The notes beneath the pieces are model-generated. The model did no database searches and was not told the DNA's origin. It was given only the letters and a program-made list of their open reading frames with translations. From NCBI GenBank assembly GCA_934408725.1, contig CAKRVB010000036.1, positions 1-25,373 on the forward strand: 25,373 nucleotides of DNA. Direction: 5' to 3'. Position numbers and translations under genes: made by a program. The stretch is from an uncultured Marvinbryantia sp. GTDB taxonomy: Bacteria > Bacillota > Clostridia > Lachnospirales > Lachnospiraceae. Below are positions 1-7,078 of the stretch, piece by piece; the first letter of the stretch is position 1; the number at the start of each line of letters is the position of its first letter.

Positions 1-143
1 TCAGAAAAATATTTCTGAAAAAATGGCGTATGGTGTGTGTAATAATCATACCCATTGGCAGTAGACATCCCACTTGCACCGCCAATTACAATGACCTCAG
101 CTTCATCAATCCATGCAAGTATTTTTTTTAATTTATATTTCAT
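1..143 (-). CDS. Sir2-family NAD-dependent protein, N-terminal part (runs off the left edge)
   Basis: Only the first 47 codons are in the window; the gene continues past position 1. The visible N-terminus has a short helix and then the Rossmann entry of Sir2 enzymes: VIVIGGASGMS followed by an NGYDYY stretch, the equivalent of the GAGxS NAD-binding loop. Family members remove acyl or ADP-ribosyl groups from proteins using NAD+; which reaction applies here cannot be told from this fragment. The start at 143 is supported by GAGG about 10 bases upstream. The gene is divergent from an Rrf2 regulator and has its own strong promoter. The form resembles the roughly 280-residue Sir2 proteins common in Clostridia, some of which sit beside macrodomain and lipoylation genes, but no such partners are visible here. 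Confidence 0.8.
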   Translation of the reverse strand, partial: MKYKLKKILAWIDEAEVIVIGGASGMSTANGYDYYTHHTPFFQKYFS

Positions 144-185
144 CTTTTTCGCCTCATTTGTTATTTTATAAATTACAGCATAGAA

Positions 186-214
186 AGTATAGCAAACTCT
201 TGTCTTTTCGTCAA
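186..214 (-). promoter_or_regulatory. Promoter of the Sir2-family gene
   Basis: On the minus strand TTGACG (209-214), a 17-base spacer and TATACT (186-191), with TGC immediately before the -10 (extended -10). It is a near-consensus sigma-A promoter firing into the Sir2 gene. Its -35 lies within the spacer of the opposing Rrf2 promoter, so the two cannot easily be occupied together. Confidence 0.75.
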
Positions 215-220
215 GTGGTT
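195..220. promoter_or_regulatory. Imperfect inverted repeat between divergent promoters, possible Rrf2 operator
   Basis: AACTCTTG (195-202) faces CAAGTGGTT (212-220), an imperfect dyad (AACT-CTTG against AACCACTTG in reverse complement). It covers both -35 elements of the divergent promoters, the place expected for an autoregulating Rrf2 repressor. The assignment is by position and symmetry only. Confidence 0.35.
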
Positions 221-228
221 GTTATAAT
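200..228 (+). promoter_or_regulatory. Promoter of the Rrf2 gene
   Basis: TTGTCT (200-205), a 17-base spacer and a perfect TATAAT (223-228) lie about 30 bases upstream of the Rrf2 start. It overlaps the divergent Sir2 promoter. Confidence 0.75.
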
Positions 229-259
229 AAAAAAAACAGCAAAGAAAGGAATACCATCC

Positions 260-685
260 ATGAAATACTCAACGAAGCTGAGCGACTCTGTACACACGCT
301 CGTTTTGATCACCCTCAACCCATTAGATGATTTATCCAGTAATGCCATTGCCAATAGCATTCATACAAATCCTGGTTATATTCGACAAATCATGTCATTA
401 TTGCGTAAATCCGGGCTAATTGTAAGTACCACAGGGCACGCCAAACCAGCCCTGGCAAAAGAACCAAGGCATATCACATTGTTTGATATATACCTTGCCA
501 TTGAAGGAACTAAACCTTTATTACATTTAGACACCCATACAAATCCAGAATGTGGCATCGGCATCAATATACAATATTCTTTACAGGAATATTATGATGC
601 AGTACAAAACGCTGCAAATAATGAGATGAAACGGATTACCTTACAGGATATTATTGAAACATATCTTAAGAAAGCGACAGTCTGA
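260..685 (+). CDS. Rrf2-family transcriptional regulator
   Basis: A 141-residue winged-helix regulator of the Rrf2 family. The N-terminal half shows the expected LSSNAIANSIHTNPGYIRQIM helix-turn-helix, then the wing (GLI..TTGHAKPALAKEP) and the ITLFDIYLAIEG stretch typical of the family. It has a single cysteine, in NPECGIG, rather than the three of IscR, so a [2Fe-2S] ligand set like IscR is not present; single-Cys members such as the YwnA/NsrR-like subgroup sense other signals. The frame is open upstream to 113, but the ATG at 260 is chosen because AGAAAGGA precedes it and because the Rrf2 fold begins there. It likely represses itself and the divergent Sir2 gene through the shared intergenic region. 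Ligand unknown. Confidence 0.88.
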   Translation: MKYSTKLSDSVHTLVLITLNPLDDLSSNAIANSIHTNPGYIRQIMSLLRKSGLIVSTTGHAKPALAKEPRHITLFDIYLAIEGTKPLLHLDTHTNPECGIGINIQYSLQEYYDAVQNAANNEMKRITLQDIIETYLKKATV

Positions 686-760
686 TTTACATTTTGATAC
701 TCCCGGCACACTATCCGAGAGTGCCATATAAAATCCATTGAAATTTTCCCGTAACATAGA

Positions 761-817
761 AAAAACCTCCTGTTTTGTTTAAGGCAGTTATCATAAACAA
801 CTGCCTTAAACAAACAG
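761..817 (-). terminator. Intrinsic terminator after the MATE gene
   Basis: A strong hairpin: GTTTAAGGCAGTT (777-789) pairs with AACTGCCTTAAAC (799-811), extended outwards by CTGTTT/AAACAG with one bulged base. Read on the minus strand it ends in a T-run at about 760-765, so it terminates the MATE transcript. The stem also lies downstream of the Rrf2 gene but lacks a good T-run on the plus strand. Confidence 0.8.
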
Positions 818-844
818 AAGGTAAAATTCTAAACAAATTTTAAA

Positions 845-2173
845 TTATTTTCCTGACTTTCGATAAATCTTAACCAGTAGTGGTATCTCTACAATCATCA
901 TGGCAATCCATCCAGCCAGATAGGAATACGGTAATGCCTCTATACCAAAATTCCATAACAAAATCATCGGTGCTGCCGCAATCACACGCACGCCCATGTT
1001 AGTAAAACTGCTGAGCAGTGTCACCTTCAGATCTCCGATACCACGGAAGAATCCCTGAATAGCATTGGTCAATGCCGGCAAAATATACATCACTGCTATC
1101 AGATGAAGGTAGATCACACCATGTCCGATTACTTCTTCATCCTTGACAAACAGGGTCATCAACGGTCTGGCCAATAGCAGACAGATCAGCATCACGACCA
1201 CACCATAAATGATCTCCAGAATCACACCACATCGGAAGCCTTCTTTCATGCGGTCTGTCTTCCCTGCTCCTTTATTCTGCGCCATCAGTGCCGTCATAGC
1301 ATGTGCGATATTCTGCTCCGGTGTAATGGCAAAGTCATCGATACGATTTACAACTGCAAAAGCTGCTGCTATCGGTACGCCCATAGTATTCACCAGTGCC
1401 TGTATGGCGATCTTACCCATCTGCACCGTAGCCTGCTGCATGGCAGAAGCCCAGCCATAGGCAATCGTCTTCTTCAACAGACTGGTATCAAAGACCAGCC
1501 ACTTCTTTCCCAGACGAAGAATCGGTACCTTTTTCTGTATGTAGATAATGCAGAACAGACAACAGAGCGCTTCACTCAGCACTGTGGAAACGGCACATCC
1601 GTTGCTTCCGGCTTTTAATACGATAACAAAGAACAGGTCTCCAAAGATATTCAGCACCGCACTGATAATCAGAAAATACAACGGCGATGCACTATCTCCC
1701 AGCGCTCTCAGGGTACTGGAAAAGAAGTTATACAGGAATGTAAACATCAGTCCCAGGAAAATAATCCGCAGATACTGTCTCGTCATATTCATAATGGACG
1801 GATCTACCTGAAGCAGATGCAGAATCGGTGTGGCACAGATCACACAAAACAATGTCAAAATAAATGAAAAAATCATACCCGACAGCATCGTGGTACTGAT
1901 CTGCCTGTGCAGTGTCTTATAATCCTTCGCTCCGTATTGAATTCCCATCAGGATACTGGCTCCCATACACAGACCATTCAGAAACAAAATCATCAACGTA
2001 CTGATTGGGTTGCAGATACCTACTGCTGCCAGAGCCTCTTTTCCCACAAAACGACCTACAATAATACTGTCCACTGCATTATAGGTCAACTGAAACAGAT
2101 TGCCCAGAACAAGCGGCACGGTAAAATTCACCAGAATCGGCATGATCTTTCCGGTAGTTAAATCTTTTGTCAT
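845..2173 (-). CDS. MATE-family multidrug/Na+ efflux transporter
   Basis: A 442-residue membrane protein with about twelve hydrophobic segments in two homologous halves. The N-terminus (MTKDLTTGKIMPILVNFTVP, then LGNLFQLTYNAVDSIIVG) is the characteristic opening of Lachnospiraceae MATE proteins; a second-half counterpart is seen around AIQALVNTMGV and DDFAITPEQNIAHA. The family exports cationic drugs or metabolites in exchange for Na+ or H+; the substrate here is not predictable. The start at 2173 has GAGGTG at good distance. Length is normal for the family. It is a single-gene transcript with its own promoter and terminator; no regulator gene adjoins it, the Rrf2 gene being convergent. Confidence 0.92.
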   Translation of the reverse strand: MTKDLTTGKIMPILVNFTVPLVLGNLFQLTYNAVDSIIVGRFVGKEALAAVGICNPISTLMILFLNGLCMGASILMGIQYGAKDYKTLHRQISTTMLSGMIFSFILTLFCVICATPILHLLQVDPSIMNMTRQYLRIIFLGLMFTFLYNFFSSTLRALGDSASPLYFLIISAVLNIFGDLFFVIVLKAGSNGCAVSTVLSEALCCLFCIIYIQKKVPILRLGKKWLVFDTSLLKKTIAYGWASAMQQATVQMGKIAIQALVNTMGVPIAAAFAVVNRIDDFAITPEQNIAHAMTALMAQNKGAGKTDRMKEGFRCGVILEIIYGVVVMLICLLLARPLMTLFVKDEEVIGHGVIYLHLIAVMYILPALTNAIQGFFRGIGDLKVTLLSSFTNMGVRVIAAAPMILLWNFGIEALPYSYLAGWIAMMIVEIPLLVKIYRKSGK

Positions 2174-2210
2174 ATCACATTCACCTCAAAATAACGATTC
2201 TAACTTCCTT

Positions 2211-2238
2211 ATTCTACTACAAAATCATGCCGATGCAA
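2211..2238 (-). promoter_or_regulatory. Promoter of the MATE gene
   Basis: Minus-strand TTGCAT (2233-2238), a 16-base spacer and TAGAAT (2211-2216), 38 bases ahead of the start codon. Good fit to a sigma-A promoter. Confidence 0.6.
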
Positions 2239-2345
2239 TCTTTTTTTTAATCACCCAAAATGTCTTCCATTTTTCCTGATGGAACCTCCAGATAAAGATA
2301 ATCCCTCTCCCACCGTATCATCCAGATAACCTGATTTGGCTGCTT

Positions 2346-3104
2346 TTAATGGCTGCCACATCCATGCTCTCCGCAGGTATGCTCATGACCTTCTCCGTGA
2401 TGATTACATACAGTATCTGGATCATATAGTAAGTTTCCTTCAATCAAGGCTTTGACCGCTTCATCTGCACTTCCGCTTACCCCCGGATACAGTTCAATTC
2501 CCTGCTGTGCCAGCGCAGTTCTTGCGCCGCCACCGATACCGCCACAGATCAATACATTCACTGAATAATTTTTCAGGAATCCTGCCAGTGCACCATGTCC
2601 CTGTCCATTGGTATCATATACTTCTGACTTTACTATTTTGCCATCCTCCACCTCATAGATCTTAAAATATTCACTGTGTCCAAAATGCTGAAATACCTGT
2701 CCATTTTCATAAGTTACTGCGATTACCATCTTTTGCTTCCTCCATTCTTCGCTCATTCTTCCAAGGCATCGATTTCCTGCTGTCATCCTGCGTCTGCAGC
2801 ATTCCAGATTACCGGAGCAGAACTCATAGTTTCCACCTTCTATCCGCAATTCCTTTCCTGTCACCAGGCACTCTGCCAGCTTCTTCCGTGCTCTTGCATA
2901 CATCAGTGTCACACTGGTTCGATCCATATTGATCTGCTCTGCACATTCTTCCTGCGTAATTCCTTCGTAGTCAATCAGCCGGATACATTCAAATTCATCC
3001 AGACTCATGACAACACGCTCCTGGTTCTGTTCATACGAACCGGCAGAAAAACTGCAATACTTTGGTCTGCCACAAATGCGTCTTTTCTTTGTTGGTCTCG
3101 CCAT
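2346..3104 (-). CDS. DUF134 HTH regulator fused to a NifX/NifB-type cofactor-binding domain
   Basis: 252 residues. Residues 1 to about 95 are a DUF134 protein: MARPTKKRRICGRPKYCSF, then a sigma-70-region-4-like helix-turn-helix (GITQEECAEQINMDRTSVT). A cysteine-rich linker follows (EFCSGNLECCRRR). Residues about 125-225 form a dinitrogenase iron-molybdenum cofactor domain (FGHSEYFKIYEV, then CGGIGGGARTAL). The last 20 residues are a His/Cys-rich tail (HHGEGHEHTCGEHGCGSH) that should bind metal. The family usually occurs beside nif-like or MRP/ParA Fe-S genes; here it is alone. A metal- or Fe-S-responsive regulator is likely but the target is unknown. The frame is open upstream to 3233; the start at 3104 is chosen because AAAGGAGAG lies 7 bases ahead and the DUF134 signature begins exactly there. 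Confidence 0.88.
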   Translation of the reverse strand: MARPTKKRRICGRPKYCSFSAGSYEQNQERVVMSLDEFECIRLIDYEGITQEECAEQINMDRTSVTLMYARARKKLAECLVTGKELRIEGGNYEFCSGNLECCRRRMTAGNRCLGRMSEEWRKQKMVIAVTYENGQVFQHFGHSEYFKIYEVEDGKIVKSEVYDTNGQGHGALAGFLKNYSVNVLICGGIGGGARTALAQQGIELYPGVSGSADEAVKALIEGNLLYDPDTVCNHHGEGHEHTCGEHGCGSH

Positions 3105-3133
3105 ATGAATCTCTCCTTTATGTTTTTCACATA

Positions 3134-3144
3134 TGTTAATAACA
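3134..3144. promoter_or_regulatory. Palindrome just downstream of the DUF134-NifX promoter -10
   Basis: TGTTA-A-TAACA is a perfect 5+1+5 dyad abutting the -10 box; a second imperfect dyad (TTCACATATGTTAA) overlaps it at about 3126-3139. The position suits a repressor site, possibly for the DUF134 protein itself. No binding data support this. Confidence 0.35.
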
Positions 3145-3171
3145 GTATAGCACACTTTCCATACATTGCAA
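3144..3171 (-). promoter_or_regulatory. Promoter of the DUF134-NifX gene
   Basis: Minus-strand TTGCAA (3166-3171), a 16-base spacer, and TATACT (3144-3149) preceded by TGC (extended -10), 40 bases ahead of the start codon. Confidence 0.7.
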
Positions 3172-3175
3172 GATG

Positions 3176-3210
3176 AAAAAAAAATAGCCATCCGAAGACG
3201 ACTATTTTTT
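3176..3210 (-). terminator. Terminator of the hybrid kinase gene with a UUCG tetraloop
   Basis: On the minus strand AATAG-T-CGTC, loop TTCG, then GATG-G-CTATT and a run of eight or more T. The C(UUCG)G cap is an exceptionally stable RNA tetraloop. It lies between the end of the kinase gene and the promoter of the DUF134-NifX gene and separates the two transcripts. Confidence 0.85.
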
Positions 3211-3250
3211 ATCCTTTTTTCCAATATTCTCATTCATATCCCCACTGGCA

Positions 3251-5317
3251 TCAGAACGAATTTTCTTCGTTACAATATTTTGCAATTGTCGCAATCACTT
3301 TTTCCATCTGAAGCGGCTTGGAAAGATGATCATTCATTCCTGCTTCTCTGCATTTTTGTGCGTCTTCTGCGAAGGCATTTGCGGTCATTGCAATAATCGG
3401 GATTGTGGAAACATCTGGTCTGTCCAGTTCCCTGATCTTCTTCGTTGCTGTGATTCCATCCATATTCGGCATCATGATATCCATGAGAATCGCATCAAAA
3501 GTGCCTGATGGATTCCCGGCAAACAGATCGAGTGCCTGACGCCCATCTGTTACTCTGGTGATCTTCGCCCCCTCATCAGAAAGAAGCGTATCTGCTATCT
3601 CTGCGTTCAGATCATTATCTTCAACAAGAAGAAGGCGCAGTCCCTGGATGCTTTCCTTCTTTTTTACATTTGTAATGTTTTTTACTGCTTCTTTTTCCAC
3701 TATTTCAAAAGGAAGTGTTATGGTAAAGGCAGATCCCATTCCCTGTTTACTGGTGATCTCTATCGTACCGCCCATCTTGTCAATCAGACCCTTTACGATT
3801 GCCATTCCAAGACCGGTTCCCTGACTGATGCTTCTTTCATCTTCGTGTTCCTGTGCAAAAGGTTCAAAAATATGAGTCAAGAATTCTTCGCTCATACCTA
3901 TTCCGTTATCAGAAATAATCCAGCGGTAGGTAACAACTCCTGCTTCCTCGCCCAGATTCTGAAACTTTACATTTACATATCCACCCACATGATTATACTT
4001 GATGCAATTGCCATAGATATTCAAAAACAACTGCCGAATATGAAGCGCACTTCCATATACATACTGGAATGATCTCTGGTCTGAAGCCGGATCATACTTC
4101 AGTGTCACCCCTGCATCCGCTGCCCGCTGACTTACAATAGTAAGAATATCTTCTGTCAGCTCATTCAGGTTAACGATTTCATGCCTCAGCACAAGCTCTC
4201 CTGCTTCCAGCTTGCTCATCTGCAATACGTCATTAATCAAAGAGAGCAGATGATCTGCTGCAACCATCATTTTTTTCCTGTTTTCCTGAATCAGTGTATC
4301 ATCCTCCGGATGCTGCTCATCAATTTTCAGTAAGCCAATAATTCCGTTCAAGGGAGTCCGAATATCATGACTCATGCGAGAAAGGAAATTCGTCTTTGCT
4401 GCATTTGCCGCTCTGGCTTCCGTAGCCGCTTTTTTGATCTTTTCTGTATAGATATGCTCCCGGTATCGCCGCATCTCAAACTGCCAGTAAATAACCGCCA
4501 GTAACAGGGCGAGAAGTGCACTGATCAGACTGTCCACCAAAAGCTGCGCGCCAGAATACCATCCATTTTCCGGTAAAATCTCAAAATGCCAGGTATCATT
4601 TGGCACATCACATAAAACATCCATCGCATCATTTAAAACCGGACTGTTACTCTGCGCAAGCACAATCTTTTCTCCCGTATCAGGATCCGTCTTCCAGATC
4701 TGATAATGGTAACAAGCATCTTCCAATTTGTCCAGTTCCAGTTCTCCGATAAATTTATCCCAGTCAATCACCAGCAGCGTCAGACCCCACAGCTCTTGTC
4801 TCTCTGTATTATTCACATAGATCGGATCCATGAGCAATGCGCCTGTTCCTCCCTGTACCAGACTATACGGACCTCCTATGCTGTATTCCCCACTGGTCTT
4901 TGCCAGTTCAGCACATGTTTTTCGTTCCTGATTCTGAAACAGATTCAATCCAATAGCCTCTTCATTTCCGTCCAGCGGATAGACCATAGTGATTGTCCCA
5001 CTCTTTGCCACTTCAATCGCCTGAATCACACCATCATCATCCATCATGTATTGTCCAAGTTTACGAAACTCATTTTCAGTGATTTCCGTTCCCGATTCAA
5101 TCATTTTTTTCAAAATGTCTTCCCTGGCCAGATACCTGTTCATCTGTGATTCAATTCTTCTTACGGTAGCCTCTGCCGTATAGGAAGCCTTATACTGCTC
5201 CTGTTCTATATGTTGCTTCACTTGCATATGTGTACCGACATTCACCAGCAGAAAAGTGACCAGAAATACAAGCATTGTATAAATCCGAATCTTTTTCAAT
5301 TCTTTTATTTTCTCCAT
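3251..5317 (-). CDS. CHASE-type hybrid sensor histidine kinase with C-terminal receiver
   Basis: 688 residues. Order of parts: membrane segment about 11-27; extracytoplasmic sensor about 30-255 resembling a CHASE domain (DDDGVIQAIEVA, then VYPLDGNEEAIGLNL); membrane segment about 258-280; HisKA with phospho-accepting His317 in SHDIRTPLNG; HATPase with N-box around 433-437, G1 DNGIGM at 470-475 and TGLGMAIV at 501-508; receiver about 560-680 with acidic LLVEDND, phospho-accepting Asp613 (LMDIMMPNMDG) and Lys667. It should sense an external small molecule and relay phosphate within itself. No separate response regulator, HPt or output gene is adjacent, so its target is unknown. The start has GAGGAAAG at proper distance. 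It has its own terminator and lies just after the terminator of the ABC genes. Confidence 0.9.
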   Translation of the reverse strand: MEKIKELKKIRIYTMLVFLVTFLLVNVGTHMQVKQHIEQEQYKASYTAEATVRRIESQMNRYLAREDILKKMIESGTEITENEFRKLGQYMMDDDGVIQAIEVAKSGTITMVYPLDGNEEAIGLNLFQNQERKTCAELAKTSGEYSIGGPYSLVQGGTGALLMDPIYVNNTERQELWGLTLLVIDWDKFIGELELDKLEDACYHYQIWKTDPDTGEKIVLAQSNSPVLNDAMDVLCDVPNDTWHFEILPENGWYSGAQLLVDSLISALLALLLAVIYWQFEMRRYREHIYTEKIKKAATEARAANAAKTNFLSRMSHDIRTPLNGIIGLLKIDEQHPEDDTLIQENRKKMMVAADHLLSLINDVLQMSKLEAGELVLRHEIVNLNELTEDILTIVSQRAADAGVTLKYDPASDQRSFQYVYGSALHIRQLFLNIYGNCIKYNHVGGYVNVKFQNLGEEAGVVTYRWIISDNGIGMSEEFLTHIFEPFAQEHEDERSISQGTGLGMAIVKGLIDKMGGTIEITSKQGMGSAFTITLPFEIVEKEAVKNITNVKKKESIQGLRLLLVEDNDLNAEIADTLLSDEGAKITRVTDGRQALDLFAGNPSGTFDAILMDIMMPNMDGITATKKIRELDRPDVSTIPIIAMTANAFAEDAQKCREAGMNDHLSKPLQMEKVIATIAKYCNEENSF

Positions 5318-5374
5318 GGTTCTTTCCTCATTTTATATCTGCTTCTCATGATCTGTCCTGCTCCACAGAGACAG

Positions 5375-5404
5375 ATTATATTTATTTTAACATACTCCAA
5401 AAAA
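5375..5404 (-). promoter_or_regulatory. Possible promoter of the hybrid kinase gene
   Basis: A perfect minus-strand TATAAT (5375-5380) lies about 60 bases ahead of the start, but the only -35 candidate at usable distance is the T-run (5399-5404) of the preceding terminator, 18 bases away. The -35 is poor. Confidence 0.35.
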
Positions 5405-5428
5405 ATTCGCCACCTGCTATGGTGGCGA
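5399..5428 (-). terminator. Intrinsic terminator of the ABC exporter operon
   Basis: A perfect 8-bp stem, TCGCCACC (5407-5414) with GGTGGCGA (5421-5428), loop of six, followed on the minus strand by a seven-T run. It closes the two-gene ABC operon 15 bases after the stop codon. Confidence 0.9.
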
Positions 5429-5443
5429 TCTATGGTATTATTT

Positions 5444-7078
5444 TTACAGCGCAACGACTCTTCCCAGTTCCGCTGATGTTCGGTGAGATATGGAAATCAC
5501 GGTGCGATGCTCTGCTGCACGCCGAAGTGCCTGCAACACCATTTTTTCTGTTTCCGCATCCAGATTTGCGGTAATCTCATCCAATAACAACAGTGAGGGC
5601 TGTGCCACTACTGCTCTGGCTATGGACAGCAGCTGCCACTGTCCCTGAGAGAATATTTCTGGGGTACATATCGTATCATATCCATGCTCCAATTTTTCTA
5701 TAGTTTCCTGCAGCCCAGTCAGTTCTGCTGCTTTTCTGATCTGCATCTCTGTAATCCGTTCATCAAACAGGGTAATCTGATCTCGGACTGTTCCTGGCAC
5801 CATGTGAAAGGTTTGCTCTACGTAACCGAACAGCATGCGCCGTTCTTCTGCACTGATCTGCACTGCTGGAATCCCATGAATCAAGACCTCTCCTTTCTGA
5901 GGTTCATACAAGCCCAACAGAAGCTTTAAGACCGTGCTCTTTCCTGCACCTGTCCTGCCGGAAAGAGTGATCTGTTCTCCGTCCATAACCTGAAAGTTCC
6001 TATGTTCCAGTACCATATGTTCCTCATATCCAAATGTCACATTTCGAAATTCCACGAACGGTACCTCTGCCTTTGTCTTCCCTGCCATACACTTTGGATA
6101 GGTCTTCTTTTCTTCCAGTACAAAGAATTCATTGATTCGGTGAATCCCTGCCATTGCAGACTGAATCGTCTGAATCTCCATTCCCAGACTCTCCACCGGA
6201 CCAAAAATCTGGGAAATATAATTGATGACAGCTACCGCTGTTCCGGCAGACATCCCAAACAGTGTCAGGATCTGTCCATTGCCAGAAGCAGATAACAGCA
6301 TGACAACTGCTACAACCACGGCATTCACGATCAGAATCACCGGTGAATAAATGGCATCGTAAAAGTTCGTTTTTTCCATGGCCTGATAACTTTCCCCAAT
6401 ATACTGATCATATTTTTCTTCCATATAAATTTCTTTTCCAAGACAATGAATGGTTCTGATATTATGCAGTGTTTCCGGTACATGCGCCGATGCCCTTCCT
6501 ACGGCCTGCCGGTTTTCAATCTGAGCCTTCAGCATCTTTTTTTGTACCTGTCTGGTAAAACCAAACAGAAATGGCAGCAATAACAACACAATCAGTGACA
6601 GTCCTCTGTTTCGGAACCAGATCACTGCCAGAATACTGACAATCTTACAGGCGTCTGCAAACATGCTGATGATTCCGGATGTAAACAGATTCTCCACCGT
6701 ATCCACATCTCCTACAAATCTGGATACCAGCGTTCCCGGTTCTTGTCGGTTCACCTGATCAGCAGATAACCTGCCAAGTTTCTCCATCAGACTGCTGCGC
6801 AGTGCGTGGGTGATCTTCTGTCCAAATACAATCAACAATCCCTCTCTTGCAGATTCCATTAATCCAGTCAGAGCCAGCATACCAAAATACAGTAACATCC
6901 ATGCAATTCCTGCTTCTTTTCCTTCTGTCATCCTGTCTACGGTCTGAGCCAGAATCAGCGGAGGCACCAGGGAAATCAGTACAGCCCCCACTACTGTACA
7001 GACAATGGCCACAGATAACCATTTTCTTCTTTTTATGGTATCCCATATCACATTTTTTACCTGTCTGTCATGCTTCAT
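5444..7078 (-). CDS. ABC exporter half-transporter, second subunit (consensus Walker B, degenerate signature)
   Basis: 544 residues: N-terminal six-helix exporter membrane domain (about 15-300) and C-terminal nucleotide-binding domain (about 340-544). Walker A is SGRTGAGKST; Walker B LLLLDE keeps the catalytic glutamate; the H-loop SHRTS is present. The signature is FSQGQ instead of LSGGQ. Paired with the upstream subunit this predicts one active and one degenerate ATP site, as in LmrCD/BmrCD/TM287-288 heterodimers. The frame is open to 7117, but the ATG at 7078 is preferred because AAGGAGG lies 10 bases ahead; it then overlaps the upstream stop by 11 bases, implying translational coupling. 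The substrate is unknown (drug, lipid or peptide exporters are all possible). The C-terminus is slightly short, ending soon after the H-loop. Confidence 0.9.
   Translation of the reverse strand: MKHDRQVKNVIWDTIKRRKWLSVAIVCTVVGAVLISLVPPLILAQTVDRMTEGKEAGIAWMLLYFGMLALTGLMESAREGLLIVFGQKITHALRSSLMEKLGRLSADQVNRQEPGTLVSRFVGDVDTVENLFTSGIISMFADACKIVSILAVIWFRNRGLSLIVLLLLPFLFGFTRQVQKKMLKAQIENRQAVGRASAHVPETLHNIRTIHCLGKEIYMEEKYDQYIGESYQAMEKTNFYDAIYSPVILIVNAVVVAVVMLLSASGNGQILTLFGMSAGTAVAVINYISQIFGPVESLGMEIQTIQSAMAGIHRINEFFVLEEKKTYPKCMAGKTKAEVPFVEFRNVTFGYEEHMVLEHRNFQVMDGEQITLSGRTGAGKSTVLKLLLGLYEPQKGEVLIHGIPAVQISAEERRMLFGYVEQTFHMVPGTVRDQITLFDERITEMQIRKAAELTGLQETIEKLEHGYDTICTPEIFSQGQWQLLSIARAVVAQPSLLLLDEITANLDAETEKMVLQALRRAAEHRTVISISHRTSAELGRVVAL

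Noticed and set aside
701..725. Hairpin GGCAC/GTGCC after the Rrf2 gene as a plus-strand terminator.
   Set aside because: The stem has a mismatch and is not followed by a T-run; only the larger hairpin at 761-817 qualifies.
2247..2345. After the DUF134-NifX stop codon the same frame continues for 32 codons (ends SGKMEDILGD) with protein-like text.
   Set aside because: The upstream protein ends naturally in its metal-binding tail, there is no ribosome site for the internal ATG, and no family was recognised. It could be a relic but cannot be supported.
2676..3176. A 166-codon plus-strand open frame.
   Set aside because: It is exactly antisense to the DUF134-NifX gene, has no ribosome site and no recognisable domain. 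Similar antisense frames over the kinase, PEP-domain and helicase genes were dropped for the same reason.
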